Part shown: positions 1 to 8,289 of the stretch, piece by piece
How positions within the stretch are numbered: the first letter of the stretch is position 1
Layout: each line of letters begins with the position of its first letter
DNA from: Oscillibacter sp.
GTDB taxonomy: Bacteria; Bacillota; Clostridia; Oscillospirales; Oscillospiraceae
DNA length: 36,852 nucleotides
Direction: 5' to 3'
Assembly: GCA_022791135.1 (NCBI GenBank)
Contig: JAAVYM010000087.1
Span: 1-36,852 of the forward strand
Made by a program: the position numbers and the translations under genes
The notes under the pieces: model-generated
Seen by the model: the letters and a program-made list of their open reading frames with translations, nothing else
The model's database searches: none
What the model was told of the DNA's origin: nothing

Positions 1-237
1 AACAGAATAGGGAATGCCGGCCTTAATGGAGACCTGACGGGCCACGTTCTGGCCCTGGGCAGCGGTGAGGATGCAGCTGAACATGACCTCATCCACGTTC
101 TCCGGCGCGACGCCGGCCCGGTTCAGGGCCTCTTTGACCACGATGGCGCCCAGCTCCGCAGCGGGAGTGTTCTTCAGACTGCCGCCAAAGGAACCGATGG
201 CGGTACGGCAGCAGTTCACGACATAAAGATCTTTCAT
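1..237 (-). CDS. acetyl-CoA acetyltransferase (thiolase), 5' part only
   Basis: This is the first 79 codons of a thiolase; the rest, including the catalytic Cys, lies beyond the left edge of the window. The family condenses two acetyl-CoA to acetoacetyl-CoA, the first step towards butyryl-CoA in butyrate-forming clostridia. The start MKDLYVVNCCRTAIGSFGG matches the usual thiolase N-terminus (the RTAIG motif followed by the G-S-F-G-G/SL region), and it continues with an AAELG-like and a G-Q-N-V-A-R-Q segment typical of the family. The start codon at 237-235 is preceded by a strong GGAGG ribosome site. A promoter at 357-385 reads into it, leaving a leader of about 110 bases. Whether it is a butyrate-pathway thlA or a degradative atoB cannot be decided from this fragment. 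Confidence 0.93.
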   Translation of the reverse strand, partial: MKDLYVVNCCRTAIGSFGGSLKNTPAAELGAIVVKEALNRAGVAPENVDEVMFSCILTAAQGQNVARQVSIKAGIPYSV

Positions 238-356
238 GATGTTCCTCCGTTTTGTAATATTTTGGCGGCTCGGCGGGCCGCCGGAGTCTCAACGGGCAAG
301 ACGGCGGCTGGATTGCCAATTTTTTGACAAGCCGTTGGCCACCTTCTCTGCGTACC
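238..356 (-). other. thiolase 5' leader
   Basis: Transcribed leader between the -10 box and the thiolase start. It contains a GGCGGC/GCCGCC hairpin at about 264-282 and other GC-rich pairing. No known riboswitch class was recognised. The remainder of the gap, 459-576, shows nothing recognisable. Confidence 0.35.
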
Positions 357-385
357 ATTATAGAGACTCCTCCTCGTTTCGTCAA
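357..385 (-). promoter_or_regulatory. sigma-A-type promoter of the thiolase gene
   Basis: Read on the minus strand there is a -35 TTGACG (380-385), a 17-base spacer and a perfect -10 TATAAT (357-362). The -35 box overlaps one copy of the TTTCGTCA repeat (377-384), so a protein bound there would interfere with polymerase. Confidence 0.82.
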
Positions 386-458
386 TGGCCTTTCGTCAGG
401 TTTTACAATTTCGTTAAATCTTTGACAAAATGAGGACCGTTTTCGTCAAGGTGACGAA
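377..458. repeat. cluster of TTTCGTCA repeats upstream of thiolase (candidate operators)
   Basis: The octamer TTTCGTCA occurs at 377-384, 391-398 and 441-448, with a one-mismatch copy TTTCGTTA at 409-416. The copy at 442-448 also forms a perfect inverted repeat with TGACGAA at 452-458 around a 3-base centre. The first copy overlaps the -35 box and the others lie upstream of it. This arrangement fits binding of a transcription factor; the factor is not identifiable from sequence. Confidence 0.6.
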
Positions 459-576
459 TTTTTCCAAAACCGCAATCCCATATCCCTTTCTGCCACGCGC
501 CTCTTCCGGGGGGATTCCGCCTTCTTTCTCTCCTCCCAAGCCCTCGAAACCCGCGGAGTTGGCGTTCCGGATTCTC

Positions 577-1581
577 TCAGCTCCCGGCGGCCCGCAGCTC
601 CTCCAATGCCGCGTCAAAGGCGGCGGCGTCCAGGAGGTCATAGGCCGGGACCGTTTTCACCAGGGCCTCCCGGGCGGCGGCTTGAAGCAGCTGGTCAAAG
701 GCCTCTTCCGTTGGGGCCGTTCCCTCCGCCGCCAGACGGCGGAGAATTGAAAAGCCCTCCTCCGACTCCAAAATACCGGAGAACTGGCCCTCCTTCAGAG
801 CCTGCGCCGCCTCCTCCAGAGACGGCGGAAGACTCCCGTCCCCCGGCAGCAGGGTCCGGGGACCGGCTGTGTCATCCCCCTCCGCCGCCAGGGCCGGAAA
901 CGCCGCCGCCGGGTCCTCCGCGCTGTTGAGCCGGGAAAATACCTCCGCCACCCGCTCCCGGGCTGCCTCCCGGTCCTCCCCTGCGCGGATGAAAATTCGG
1001 TCCACCATCAAGCCCTCCACCGTATTCAAGCGCTCAAACAGCTCGCTGCCCTCGGTGAGGCAGAGGTCATAGAGCTTGGCATAGAGCATTCCCACCTCTG
1101 TCAGCTCCTCCGAGCGCAGGCGGTCCAGGCCCAGGTCCGCCAGCTCCTCCAGGTAAACCTCCTCCCCGCCCCGGGCCTCCGTCTGCTCCGCCCAGGCTTC
1201 CGCCAGGGCAGCCCGCTCCGTTTCGCTGAGGGTGCAGCCGTAGCGCTCCGCCCAGTTCTCCACCGTGGCGTACAGAGCGGTGTTAGCCAGGGCCTGGTCC
1301 TTTGCGTAGTTCGCCAAGGTGCCGCCGGTGACCGGGGCGTTCCAATCCAGGGTCAGGCCGGCGTCCTTGTACTTCTCCCGAATTTGGGCACAGGTGAAGG
1401 CCAGCCAATAGAGGTACCGCCAGGCTGGGACCTCCCGGCCGTCCACCGTCAAAAGGGCCACATCCTCCCCAAGCCCCGCCGCCTGTCCCAGCAGCGAGGC
1501 GTTCGTCTCCTCCGGTTTTCCGGCGCAGCCGCTTAGTCCCAGGCACAGCGCCAGCGCCAGTGCTGCAATGCGTTTCCTCAT
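577..1581 (-). CDS. peptidylprolyl isomerase lipoprotein, PrsA/SurA-like foldase
   Basis: A 334-residue predicted lipoprotein. The start at 1581 is chosen because MRKRIAALALALCLGLSGC is a textbook lipoprotein signal peptide with lipobox L-S-G-C (Cys19) and a GGGAG ribosome site upstream; a longer open frame exists but would bury the signal peptide. The middle part is Ala/Glu-rich and helical like SurA/PrsA chaperone domains. A segment at about residues 195-290 (starting near VDRIFIRAG and ending near EGFSILRRL) resembles a degenerate parvulin (PpiC) rotamase domain. Such proteins help fold secreted proteins outside the membrane. The gene follows mfd, a common arrangement in Clostridia. The parvulin active-site residues cannot be confirmed by eye, so isomerase activity is uncertain. 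Confidence 0.75.
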   Translation of the reverse strand: MRKRIAALALALCLGLSGCAGKPEETNASLLGQAAGLGEDVALLTVDGREVPAWRYLYWLAFTCAQIREKYKDAGLTLDWNAPVTGGTLANYAKDQALANTALYATVENWAERYGCTLSETERAALAEAWAEQTEARGGEEVYLEELADLGLDRLRSEELTEVGMLYAKLYDLCLTEGSELFERLNTVEGLMVDRIFIRAGEDREAARERVAEVFSRLNSAEDPAAAFPALAAEGDDTAGPRTLLPGDGSLPPSLEEAAQALKEGQFSGILESEEGFSILRRLAAEGTAPTEEAFDQLLQAAAREALVKTVPAYDLLDAAAFDAALEELRAAGS

Positions 1582-1647
1582 GTCTCCCACTCTCCCCTTA
1601 AGGTTGTCCGCCACAAGTATATTGGGCGGTAAGGGAAGATATGACAA

Positions 1648-1672
1648 GGCGCGGAGGTTTTTCCTCCGCGCC
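1648..1672 (-). terminator. hairpin after mfd
   Basis: A perfect 10-bp stem (GGCGCGGAGG at 1648-1657 and CCTCCGCGCC at 663-672 of the same kilobase, i.e. 1663-1672) with a 5-base loop lies six bases after the mfd stop. On the minus strand it is followed by TTGTCATATCTT, a weak U-tract, so termination may be partial. Confidence 0.5.
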
Positions 1673-1677
1673 TGTTC

Positions 1678-4600
1678 TTATTCCCGCATTTGCAGCTTGA
1701 AATCCTCTACCAGCTCCATGGCGCTCTCCAACGCGTCCGCGCCAGGCTTCAGCTTCAGTTTCAGGGCTGGGTCCTCCCCCGCGGCTACCGTGAGGCGCCG
1801 GCGGTACTTGTTCAGGCCGCAGAGCCGCACCACGGCCTCCGGCCGGAAGACCGCCAGCTGGAAGCGGAGGACATCCCCCTTCTGGCTGATGTCCGAGATA
1901 CCTGCCCCGGCCGCCGCCGCCCGCAGCAGCGCCACGTCCAGCAGGGCCAGCACCGGCTTGGGGGCCTCGCCATAGCGGTCCAGCAGCTCGTCCAGCAGGT
2001 CCGAGGCGTCTTCTTCGCTGCGGATAGCGGCGATGCGGCGGTAAAGATCCATTCTCTGCTCCGGAGAGGAGACATAGCGCTCCGGGATGTTGGCGTTCAC
2101 CGTCAAATCGGCGGAGCACTCTGTCTCCAACGGCCGCTCCTCTCCCCGCTCCTCCAGCACCGCCTCTTCCAAAAGCTTCAGGTACAAGTCGTAGCCCACG
2201 CTCATCAGGTAGCCGGACTGCTCCGGCCCCAGCAGGTTTCCCGCTCCCCGGATCTCCAGATCCCGCATGGCGATGCGAAAGCCTGAGCCAAACTCCACAT
2301 ATTCCCGGATGGCCGAAAGACGCTTGGCCGCGATCTCCTGAAGCACCTTTCCCTTCCGGAAGGTCAGATAGGCATAGGCCCGGCGGGCACTGCGGCCAAT
2401 GCGGCCCCGGATCTGGTGGAGCTGGGCCAAGCCCATCCGGTCCGCGTCTTCGATGATAAGGGTGTTTACATTAGAGATGTCGATGCCAGTCTCAATGATA
2501 GTGGTGCACACCAGTATGTCCGCCTCCCCCTCCACCATGGCCCGCATGACGGCGGAGAGTTCCTGCTCGCTCATGCGCCCGTGGCCGGTGACTACACGCG
2601 CTTCCGGCCCCAGCAGTTTCTGAATGCGGGAAGCGGTGAGGTCGATGCTCTCCACGCGGTTGTGCAGGTAATAGATCTGCCCGCCCCGGCTCAGCTCCTT
2701 GCGCATGGCGTCCTCCAGGATAGCCCAGTCGTGCTCCAACACGTAGGTTTGAACCGGCTGGCGGTCCGCCGGGGGTTCCTCGATTGCCGACATGTCCCGC
2801 AGACCCGACAGGGCCATGTTCAGCGTTCTGGGAATCGGAGTGGCCGAGAGGGTCAGCACATCCACCTGGCGGCTCAGCTCCTTCAACCGCTCCTTGTGGC
2901 TGACGCCGAAGCGCTGCTCCTCGTCAATGACCAGCAGCCCCAGGTCCCGAAACGCCATATTCTTTTGCAGCAGCTTATGGGTGCCAATGAGCAAATCCAC
3001 CCGGCCGTCCTTCACAGCCTCCAGGATGCGCTTTTGCTCTTTGGGGGGTGTGAAGCGGGAGAGCACCTCAATCTTCACCGGGAAGTCCCGGAAACGGCCC
3101 ATGGCCGTGGCGTAATGCTGCTGGGCCAGGACCGTGGTGGGCACCAGAATGGCCGCCTGCTTCCCGTCCAGCACGCACTTCATCACCGCCCGGAGGGCCA
3201 CCTCCGTTTTGCCATAGCCCACATCACCGCAGAGCAAGCGGTCCATGGGCCGGGAGCGCTCCATGTCTTTTTTGATCTCCGCTACTGCTCGAAGCTGGTC
3301 TTCGGTCTCCGCGTAGGGAAACGCCTCTTCAAACTCCCGCTGCCAGGGAGAGTCCGGGGAAAAGGCAAAGCCAGGGCGGCGCTGCCGCTCGGCGTAGAGC
3401 TGGGTCAGCCCCTTGGCCAGATCCTTGACGGCCTTTTTGGCCCGGGTCTTCTGCTTGGCCCACTCGGTCCCGCCCAGCTTATTCAGCTTCTGCCGGCTCT
3501 CGCCGTCCTCGCCTCCGCCAATATACTTGCTCACCAGGTCCAGGGCCGTGGCCGGCACGTAGAGGCAATCCCCTCCGGCGTAGTCAATTTTAATATAGTC
3601 CTTTTCCACTCCGTCCACCGGCATCCGTTGAATCCCGGCAAAGCGGCCCACGCCGTGGTGGGTGTGCACCACCAGGTCCCCGGGCTTCAGGTCCGTGTAG
3701 GACTGGATCTTCTGACGGTTGGAGCTTTTTTTCGGCCGCGCACGTTTTCGGGCCGGGTCCAGAAGCTGGCCCTCGGTCAGCACCGCCAGCCGCAGCGACG
3801 GCCACTCGCACCCGGCGGACAAGGACCCCACGGCAATCCGGATCTCCCCCAGGGCCGGCATAGCCCCTCCCCGCAAGTCCAGGGCAGCGGAAATCCCCCG
3901 CTCTGAGAGAAGACTATGGAGATTCTTCGCCCGGGTCTCTCCGCCGCACAAAAGAAGAACCGCGCTGCCGTTTTCCCGGTACTGCTCCAGGTCGCTGACG
4001 GCGGTCTCCAGGCTGCCGCCGTAGGAGCTGAGCTGGCGGGCGTTGACGCTGAGAATTCCCCGGGGCGGGAAGGGGTAGCGGGAGGTGGGCAGGGCGCCTG
4101 CCATGATAACGGGGAACACCTCCAGGGCGGCGTAGAACTCCTCGGCGGAGAGGAGCAGCTTCGCATAGTCCCCTACCAACAGCCCGGCCTCCATCAACAC
4201 CTCCAGGTCCTGCCGGTTCTGGAGCAGGGTTCCCCGCACCCGCTCGTCCACCCGCCCCGCCTCGCACAGCATCACCAGGGCGTCGCCGGGCAGATAGTCC
4301 AGGCCGGCGGCGGCCTTCGGATAGACGGCGGCCAGGTAGCGGTCCATTCCCTCGGGGATGGAGCCGTTTTGCAGGCGCTCGCCGTCCTCCCGCAGACGGG
4401 CGGCGGCGGCAGAATTTTTCTTCTTCCCCGCCAGGGCCAGCAGCTTTGCCCCCAGGCCCTCCAGGCCCCCCTCCGCCTGCCGGGGCAGTACCTCGGCGGC
4501 GGGGAGGAGCAAAGCGGACTCCAAATTTTCCGTCCGCCGCTGAGTGCCGGGGTCAAAAAGACCCATGGAGTCAATCTCGTCGTCAAAGAACTCACAGCGG

Positions 4601-5172
4601 ACCGGCTGGTCCATCAGGGGGGAGAACACGTCCAAAATGCCGCCCCGGAGGGCAAACTGCCCCACGCCCTCTACCTGCTGGCAGCGGGTATATCCAGCGC
4701 ACAGGAGCCGGTCCGCCAGCTCCTTCAAATCCCACCGCTCCCCCGTCCGTAGCGTCAGTGACAAAGAGGACAGCAGCTCCGGCGGCAGCGTCCGGGCCAT
4801 CAGGGCGTCCGCCGTGGCCACTACCGCCTTTGGACTCCCCTGGGCCAGGGCATGCAGCGCCGCCAGGCGGCCCCGCTCCCAGTCCCGGGAAGCCACCGCC
4901 CCCGGCCGCAACTGCCACTCCCGGGCGTAGAGAGTCACCGGCGGCGTCCCCAGCAGGGACACCAGGTCCCTTGCCAGCTGGCGAGCCTCCCCCTCGTCGC
5001 CGCACACAAACACTGCTGGCCGCCCCGCCGCCTGGGCAACGGCCGCCCCCAGACAGGCCCGGTGAACCGGCTGAAGCCCAGCCACAGCGGCGGGGCAGCC
5101 TCCCCCTTCCACCCGGCGCAGCAGCTCCGCCGCCTCCGGAAGGGCCATCAGTTTTTCCAGAAAATACTTCAT
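1678..5172 (-). CDS. mfd: transcription-repair coupling factor Mfd
   Basis: Mfd removes RNA polymerase stalled at DNA lesions and recruits UvrA for nucleotide excision repair. The start at 5172 (MKYFLEKL) gives 1164 residues, the usual family length; a GGAAG ribosome site lies just upstream, and an upstream in-frame Met would overlap pth. Domains in order: UvrB-like N-terminal module (residues 1 to about 330), D3 region, RNA-polymerase-interaction domain at about 491-551 (LKPGDLVVHTHHGVGRF), RecG-like translocase with Walker A GDVGYGKTE (about 649-657), Walker B IDEEQRFG (about 749-756) and helicase motifs TLSATPIPRTL and QIRGRIGRS, then the C-terminal D7 domain. No key motif is missing. It lies 28 bases after pth in the classic Firmicutes order. 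Confidence 0.98.
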   Translation of the reverse strand: MKYFLEKLMALPEAAELLRRVEGGGCPAAVAGLQPVHRACLGAAVAQAAGRPAVFVCGDEGEARQLARDLVSLLGTPPVTLYAREWQLRPGAVASRDWERGRLAALHALAQGSPKAVVATADALMARTLPPELLSSLSLTLRTGERWDLKELADRLLCAGYTRCQQVEGVGQFALRGGILDVFSPLMDQPVRCEFFDDEIDSMGLFDPGTQRRTENLESALLLPAAEVLPRQAEGGLEGLGAKLLALAGKKKNSAAAARLREDGERLQNGSIPEGMDRYLAAVYPKAAAGLDYLPGDALVMLCEAGRVDERVRGTLLQNRQDLEVLMEAGLLVGDYAKLLLSAEEFYAALEVFPVIMAGALPTSRYPFPPRGILSVNARQLSSYGGSLETAVSDLEQYRENGSAVLLLCGGETRAKNLHSLLSERGISAALDLRGGAMPALGEIRIAVGSLSAGCEWPSLRLAVLTEGQLLDPARKRARPKKSSNRQKIQSYTDLKPGDLVVHTHHGVGRFAGIQRMPVDGVEKDYIKIDYAGGDCLYVPATALDLVSKYIGGGEDGESRQKLNKLGGTEWAKQKTRAKKAVKDLAKGLTQLYAERQRRPGFAFSPDSPWQREFEEAFPYAETEDQLRAVAEIKKDMERSRPMDRLLCGDVGYGKTEVALRAVMKCVLDGKQAAILVPTTVLAQQHYATAMGRFRDFPVKIEVLSRFTPPKEQKRILEAVKDGRVDLLIGTHKLLQKNMAFRDLGLLVIDEEQRFGVSHKERLKELSRQVDVLTLSATPIPRTLNMALSGLRDMSAIEEPPADRQPVQTYVLEHDWAILEDAMRKELSRGGQIYYLHNRVESIDLTASRIQKLLGPEARVVTGHGRMSEQELSAVMRAMVEGEADILVCTTIIETGIDISNVNTLIIEDADRMGLAQLHQIRGRIGRSARRAYAYLTFRKGKVLQEIAAKRLSAIREYVEFGSGFRIAMRDLEIRGAGNLLGPEQSGYLMSVGYDLYLKLLEEAVLEERGEERPLETECSADLTVNANIPERYVSSPEQRMDLYRRIAAIRSEEDASDLLDELLDRYGEAPKPVLALLDVALLRAAAAGAGISDISQKGDVLRFQLAVFRPEAVVRLCGLNKYRRRLTVAAGEDPALKLKLKPGADALESAMELVEDFKLQMRE

Positions 5173-5200
5173 GACGCGCTTCCTTTGCCGGTATTCCGGC

Positions 5201-5791
5201 TCAGTTGAAATCATTCATTGCTCTTTGGCAGCCGTGCTCAATCACGCACTCCGCCGCCTGGATGGCCCTCCGAAAGGACTCCAGCAGCACCTCCCGCTCC
5301 TTCTGGGAGGGGACGCCGATGACCCAGTCAATCATGCCATCCTTGTCCTCCGGCGCGCCGGTCCCGATCTTAATCCGGGGGAAATTCTGGGTGCCCAGGT
5401 GGGCGATGATATTCTTGATACCGTTGTGCCCCCCGGCGGAACCGCTGGGGCGCACCCGCAGCTTCCCCACCGGCAAGGACACGTCGTCATAAATCACCAG
5501 TACCCGCTCCGGCGGAATCTTATAAAATTGGGCCGCCTCCCGGACTGCCTCGCCGGACAGGTTCATATAGGTCTGAGGCTTCATCACCAGGCAGCGGGCG
5601 CCTGCAAACTGCATCAGATTATATGCGGACTTGAACTTCACCTTGTTCAGCTTGACGCCTGCCTGCTCCGCCAACAGCTCCACCGTGAGAAAGCCCATGT
5701 TGTGGCGGGTGTTTCGGTACTTCTCCCCGGGGTTCCCCAGCCCCACAATCAGCCACTCCACCGCGGCGCCGTTCGCTTTTCCTAACAGCAT
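5201..5791 (-). CDS. pth: peptidyl-tRNA hydrolase
   Basis: Pth cleaves peptidyl-tRNAs that drop off the ribosome and so recycles tRNA in the cytoplasm. The 196-residue protein carries the family signature LIVGLGNPG (residues 14-22), the catalytic His30 in NTRHNMGF, the substrate-gating Asn20, the Asp pair in IYDDVSLPVGKLR (about 100-112) and the GSAGGHNG motif (about 117-124). The start at 5791 has a strong GGAGG site; it puts 12 residues ahead of the signature, slightly longer than usual. The gene lies between prs and mfd, as in Bacillus, where the equivalent is spoVC. Confidence 0.97.
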   Translation of the reverse strand: MLLGKANGAAVEWLIVGLGNPGEKYRNTRHNMGFLTVELLAEQAGVKLNKVKFKSAYNLMQFAGARCLVMKPQTYMNLSGEAVREAAQFYKIPPERVLVIYDDVSLPVGKLRVRPSGSAGGHNGIKNIIAHLGTQNFPRIKIGTGAPEDKDGMIDWVIGVPSQKEREVLLESFRRAIQAAECVIEHGCQRAMNDFN

Positions 5792-5843
5792 GGTTGCCTC
5801 CGCCTTTCCAGCTAAAAATTTACGATTTCCGGACAGCCCACAG

Positions 5844-5870
5844 AGGCGGGAAAGCTCTCCTTCCCCGCCT
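5844..5870 (-). other. hairpin in the prs-pth gap
   Basis: AGGCGGG (5844-5850) pairs with CCCGCCT (5864-5870), and the stem can be extended inward after one mismatch. No U-tract follows on the minus strand. It may be an attenuator or an RNA processing/stability element. A separate 12-base palindrome AATAGGCCTATT lies at 5903-5914, just after the prs stop. Confidence 0.35.
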
Positions 5871-5920
5871 TGTGTATGTTCAATATGGGTGATTTATTAC
5901 GAAATAGGCCTATTCCTGCC

Positions 5921-6877
5921 TCAGCGGAACAGCTTGGAAATGGAAACCTCCTGGTAGATCCGCTCAATGGCCTCGCAGAACATGGGGGCCACGGAGAGAT
6001 ACTTGATCTTCCGGCTCAGCTCCGGCTTAATGGCCGGGATGGTATCCAGGAGGGCCAACTCCTGGATGGGACTGGCGTTGATGCGCTCGATCGCCGGACC
6101 GGAGAGAACGCCGTGAGAGGCGCAGGCGTGGACGCTGTGAGCGCCGTTGTCCATCAGGGCCTGCGCAGCGTTGCAAAGGGAGCCGCCGGTATCCACCAGA
6201 TCGTCAAAGAGAATGCAGTCCCGGTCCTCCACCTCGCCGATGACATTCATGACCTCGCACTGATTGGCCCGCTGACGGCGCTTATCCACAATGGCCAGAT
6301 GCATATGCAGCTTCTGCGCAAAGGCCCGGGCCCGGGAGACAGACCCCACGTCCGGAGAAACCACCACCATATTCTCACAGGCGGAGCCGAACTTCTTGGC
6401 GTAGTAATCCACGAAAATGGGGTTGCCCGCCAGATTATCCACCGGGATGTCGAAAAAGCCCTGGATCTGAGCGGCGTGGAGGTCCATGGTCAGCACCCGG
6501 TCCGCCCCGGCGGCGGTGATCATGTTGGCCACCAGCTTGGCAGTGATGGGGTCCCGGGCCTTGGCCTTCCGGTCCTGACGGGCGTAGCCGTAATATGGGA
6601 CAACGGCGGTGATGCGGCCGGCAGAGGCCCGCTTCAGCGCATCAATGATGATCAGCAGCTCCATCAGGTTGTTGTTGACCGGACCGCAGGTGGGCTGGAC
6701 AACAAACACGTCGCTGCCCCGGACCGTCTCATACAGGGAGACGAACACCTCGCCGTCGGAGAAGGCGCCGACCTCGGCCTCTCCCAGCTTCGTGCCCATC
6801 TGTGCGCAGATCTCCTTCGCCAGCTTCAGGTTCGCGTTGCCGGAAAACACCTTGATATCTTTCCCGTGTGAAATCAT
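5921..6877 (-). CDS. prs: ribose-phosphate pyrophosphokinase (PRPP synthetase)
   Basis: Prs makes PRPP from ribose 5-phosphate and ATP, feeding purine, pyrimidine, histidine, tryptophan and NAD synthesis. With the start at 6877 (MISHGKDIKVFSG) the protein has 318 residues, the normal class I length; a GGAAAGAGAG site precedes it. An alternative Met at 6898 would add 7 residues but has no good ribosome site. Visible motifs are the ATP-binding region YYGYARQDRKAKARDPITAK (about 95-114), DLHAAQIQGFFDIP (about 132-145) and the PRPP-binding loop ILFDDLVDTGGS (about 222-233). It is the second gene of the cluster that starts at 7439. Confidence 0.97.
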   Translation of the reverse strand: MISHGKDIKVFSGNANLKLAKEICAQMGTKLGEAEVGAFSDGEVFVSLYETVRGSDVFVVQPTCGPVNNNLMELLIIIDALKRASAGRITAVVPYYGYARQDRKAKARDPITAKLVANMITAAGADRVLTMDLHAAQIQGFFDIPVDNLAGNPIFVDYYAKKFGSACENMVVVSPDVGSVSRARAFAQKLHMHLAIVDKRRQRANQCEVMNVIGEVEDRDCILFDDLVDTGGSLCNAAQALMDNGAHSVHACASHGVLSGPAIERINASPIQELALLDTIPAIKPELSRKIKYLSVAPMFCEAIERIYQEVSISKLFR

Positions 6878-6950
6878 ATCCAAACGCTCTCTTTCCATGA
6901 TCGGTGCCCGATCATAATATTTGTTGCCCGGCTCCGACGGCCGGGCTGAT

Positions 6951-7439
6951 TTACCCGTGTTCCGCCGGGGTACCCCTCTGCCGGAGCAGCGCCTCGATCT
7001 CGGCGATGGTCTGCGGCCCATAGACCGGAAGCCAGCCGGGAATCAGCTCCGCCCCCTGGACATGGTTGCTCATCCGTTCCCTCCAAGTCTCCCGCAGTTC
7101 CCGGCCGGGGGCGGCATAGGCAAAGCCCGGCCCCGCCTCCGCCATGGGAAAGGCCGCCCGGGGCAGCACCAGCACCGGTTCCTCCGTGTCCAGGAAGCGG
7201 GCCAGATCCTCCCACTGCTCGGAGATCTCCGCCTCCGGCGGAAGGCAGCGCCCCGCTTCTTCCGCAAAGCGGGGACCGCAGACAGCAAAAAGCCGCCGAA
7301 CGCCTTCGGCTCGCAGTTGCTCCCCTGCCCAAGCCAAAATCGGGCGGGACAAAACGGCTTCCAGGATCAGCGGTTTCGCGCCTTGAGGGACGGCGGCATC
7401 CTCCTCCAGGATAAAAACGGCTCGCTCCAGGCGGCTCAT
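6951..7439 (-). CDS. degenerate GlmU-like nucleotidyltransferase-fold protein
   Basis: This 162-residue protein sits where glmU normally precedes prs in Firmicutes. The start at 7439 (MSRLERAVFILEED) has an AGGAGGGG ribosome site. The pattern of the first 70 residues (hydrophobic strand, K-P-L-I-L-E-A-V-L-S-R-P-I-L-A-W helix, then GVRRLFAVCGP) follows the GlmU N-terminal pyrophosphorylase fold, whose usual form is VILAAGKGTRM, KPMLEHV, then a V-V-V-G strand. However, the nucleotide-binding G-X-G-T-R-M-K loop is replaced by EEDAAVPQG, and the acyltransferase left-handed beta-helix half is absent. GlcNAc-1-P uridyltransferase activity is therefore unlikely. A regulatory or remnant role is inference; function unknown. 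Confidence 0.7.
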   Translation of the reverse strand: MSRLERAVFILEEDAAVPQGAKPLILEAVLSRPILAWAGEQLRAEGVRRLFAVCGPRFAEEAGRCLPPEAEISEQWEDLARFLDTEEPVLVLPRAAFPMAEAGPGFAYAAPGRELRETWRERMSNHVQGAELIPGWLPVYGPQTIAEIEALLRQRGTPAEHG

Positions 7440-7491
7440 GGGCTTCCCCTCCTCTGCGTAATTCCTTAAATTTTTGATAAATGACAAAATC

Positions 7492-7500
7492 ATTATATCA
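7492..7500 (-). promoter_or_regulatory. extended -10 promoter of the GlmU-like/prs cluster
   Basis: On the minus strand TGATATAAT gives a perfect TATAAT (7492-7497) with the extended TGN motif. No good -35 box is visible at 16-18 bases, which is typical of extended -10 promoters. The transcript would begin about 45 bases before the GlmU-like start. Confidence 0.65.
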
Positions 7501-7707
7501 AATATTTGGGGAAAATCTAGTGGGTGAACCGAATTTGTTTCTAAATTTTTTCCAAATCTTTTTCCGTTTCCGCCGCTTTTTTGTCGGACTCTACGGAACC
7601 GGCCCAAAAACCGCCCGCCTCTTCCAAGTTTTTTCGTCGTTTTGCAGAATTTACACGTCCCCTCTGGTGAGTTTTTCTGAAAATTGCAGTTTTTTCAAAG
7701 AATACAG

Positions 7708-7736
7708 TTGAATTTGAACAGGTAATGGATTACAAT
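7708..7736 (+). promoter_or_regulatory. promoter of trmL
   Basis: TTGAAT (7708-7713), a 17-base spacer and TACAAT (7731-7736). It leaves a short leader of about 28 bases before the trmL start and is divergent from the promoter at 7492. The AT-rich stretch 7500-7707 between the two promoters shows no gene. Confidence 0.6.
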
Positions 7737-7770
7737 AACACTATTCTGAAAGAAAGCGGGTTTACGCGCC

Positions 7771-8262
7771 ATGCTGCACATCGTGCTGGTGGAGCCGGAA
7801 ATCCCTCAAAACTGCGGGAACATTGCCCGCACCTGTGCCGCCACCGGCTCTCAACTCCATCTGGTCCGCCCCCTGGGCTTCGATATCTCCGACCGGGCGG
7901 TAAAGCGGGCAGGCTTGGATTACTGGCACCTGGTGAAGGTTTCCGACTACGAAAACCTGGAAGAGCTGTTTGACCGCCATCCGGAGGCACTGGAGGATCT
8001 CTGGCTCACTACCACCAAGGCCCCTCAGCCTTACGCCGGGGCGCACTTTACCCCGGACAGCTGGCTTTTCTTCGGTAAGGAGACTGCCGGACTGCCCCGC
8101 TCTTTCCGGGAGCGGTTCCGGGAGCGGTGCATCCGCCTGCCTATGGTGGATGAGGCCCGGAGCCTGAATCTGAGCAACACCGTGGCGGTCTGCGTGTACG
8201 AGGCCCTGCGGCAAACCGGTTTTCCCGGCCTGCTGGGAACCGGGGAAATGGCCCATGTTTAA
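7771..8262 (+). CDS. trmL: tRNA (cytidine/uridine-34-2'-O)-methyltransferase TrmL
   Basis: TrmL is a SPOUT-class, SAM-dependent enzyme that 2'-O-methylates the wobble base of tRNALeu isoacceptors. The 163-residue length is typical. Motifs seen: N-terminal HIVLVEPEIPQNCGNIARTC (residues 3-22), LVRPLGF, WLFFGKETAGLP (about 94-105, motif 2 of the knot), and IRLPMVDEARSLNLSNTVAV (motif 3, knot with Asn that contacts SAM). The start has only a weak purine-rich site (AAAGAAAG), but the conserved N-terminus fixes it. It is a single gene with its own promoter, followed by a hairpin. Confidence 0.95.
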   Translation: MLHIVLVEPEIPQNCGNIARTCAATGSQLHLVRPLGFDISDRAVKRAGLDYWHLVKVSDYENLEELFDRHPEALEDLWLTTTKAPQPYAGAHFTPDSWLFFGKETAGLPRSFRERFRERCIRLPMVDEARSLNLSNTVAVCVYEALRQTGFPGLLGTGEMAHV

Positions 8263-8263
8263 A

Positions 8264-8279
8264 TCGGCGCTTGCGCCGA
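8264..8279 (+). terminator. hairpin directly after trmL
   Basis: TCGGCGC (8264-8270), loop TT, GCGCCGA (8273-8279) is a perfect 7-bp stem starting one base after the stop codon. It is followed by GAAATAAG, not a U-run, so it is a poor intrinsic terminator and may act as a stability hairpin. Confidence 0.35.
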
Positions 8280-8289
8280 GAAATAAGAG

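Noticed and set aside
2416-3906. 496-codon open frame on the plus strand inside mfd, and a similar 465-codon frame at 32607-34004 opposite the ClpE-like gene
   Set aside because: Antisense shadows of well-conserved genes; the products are His/Gln/Leu-rich with no recognisable domain.
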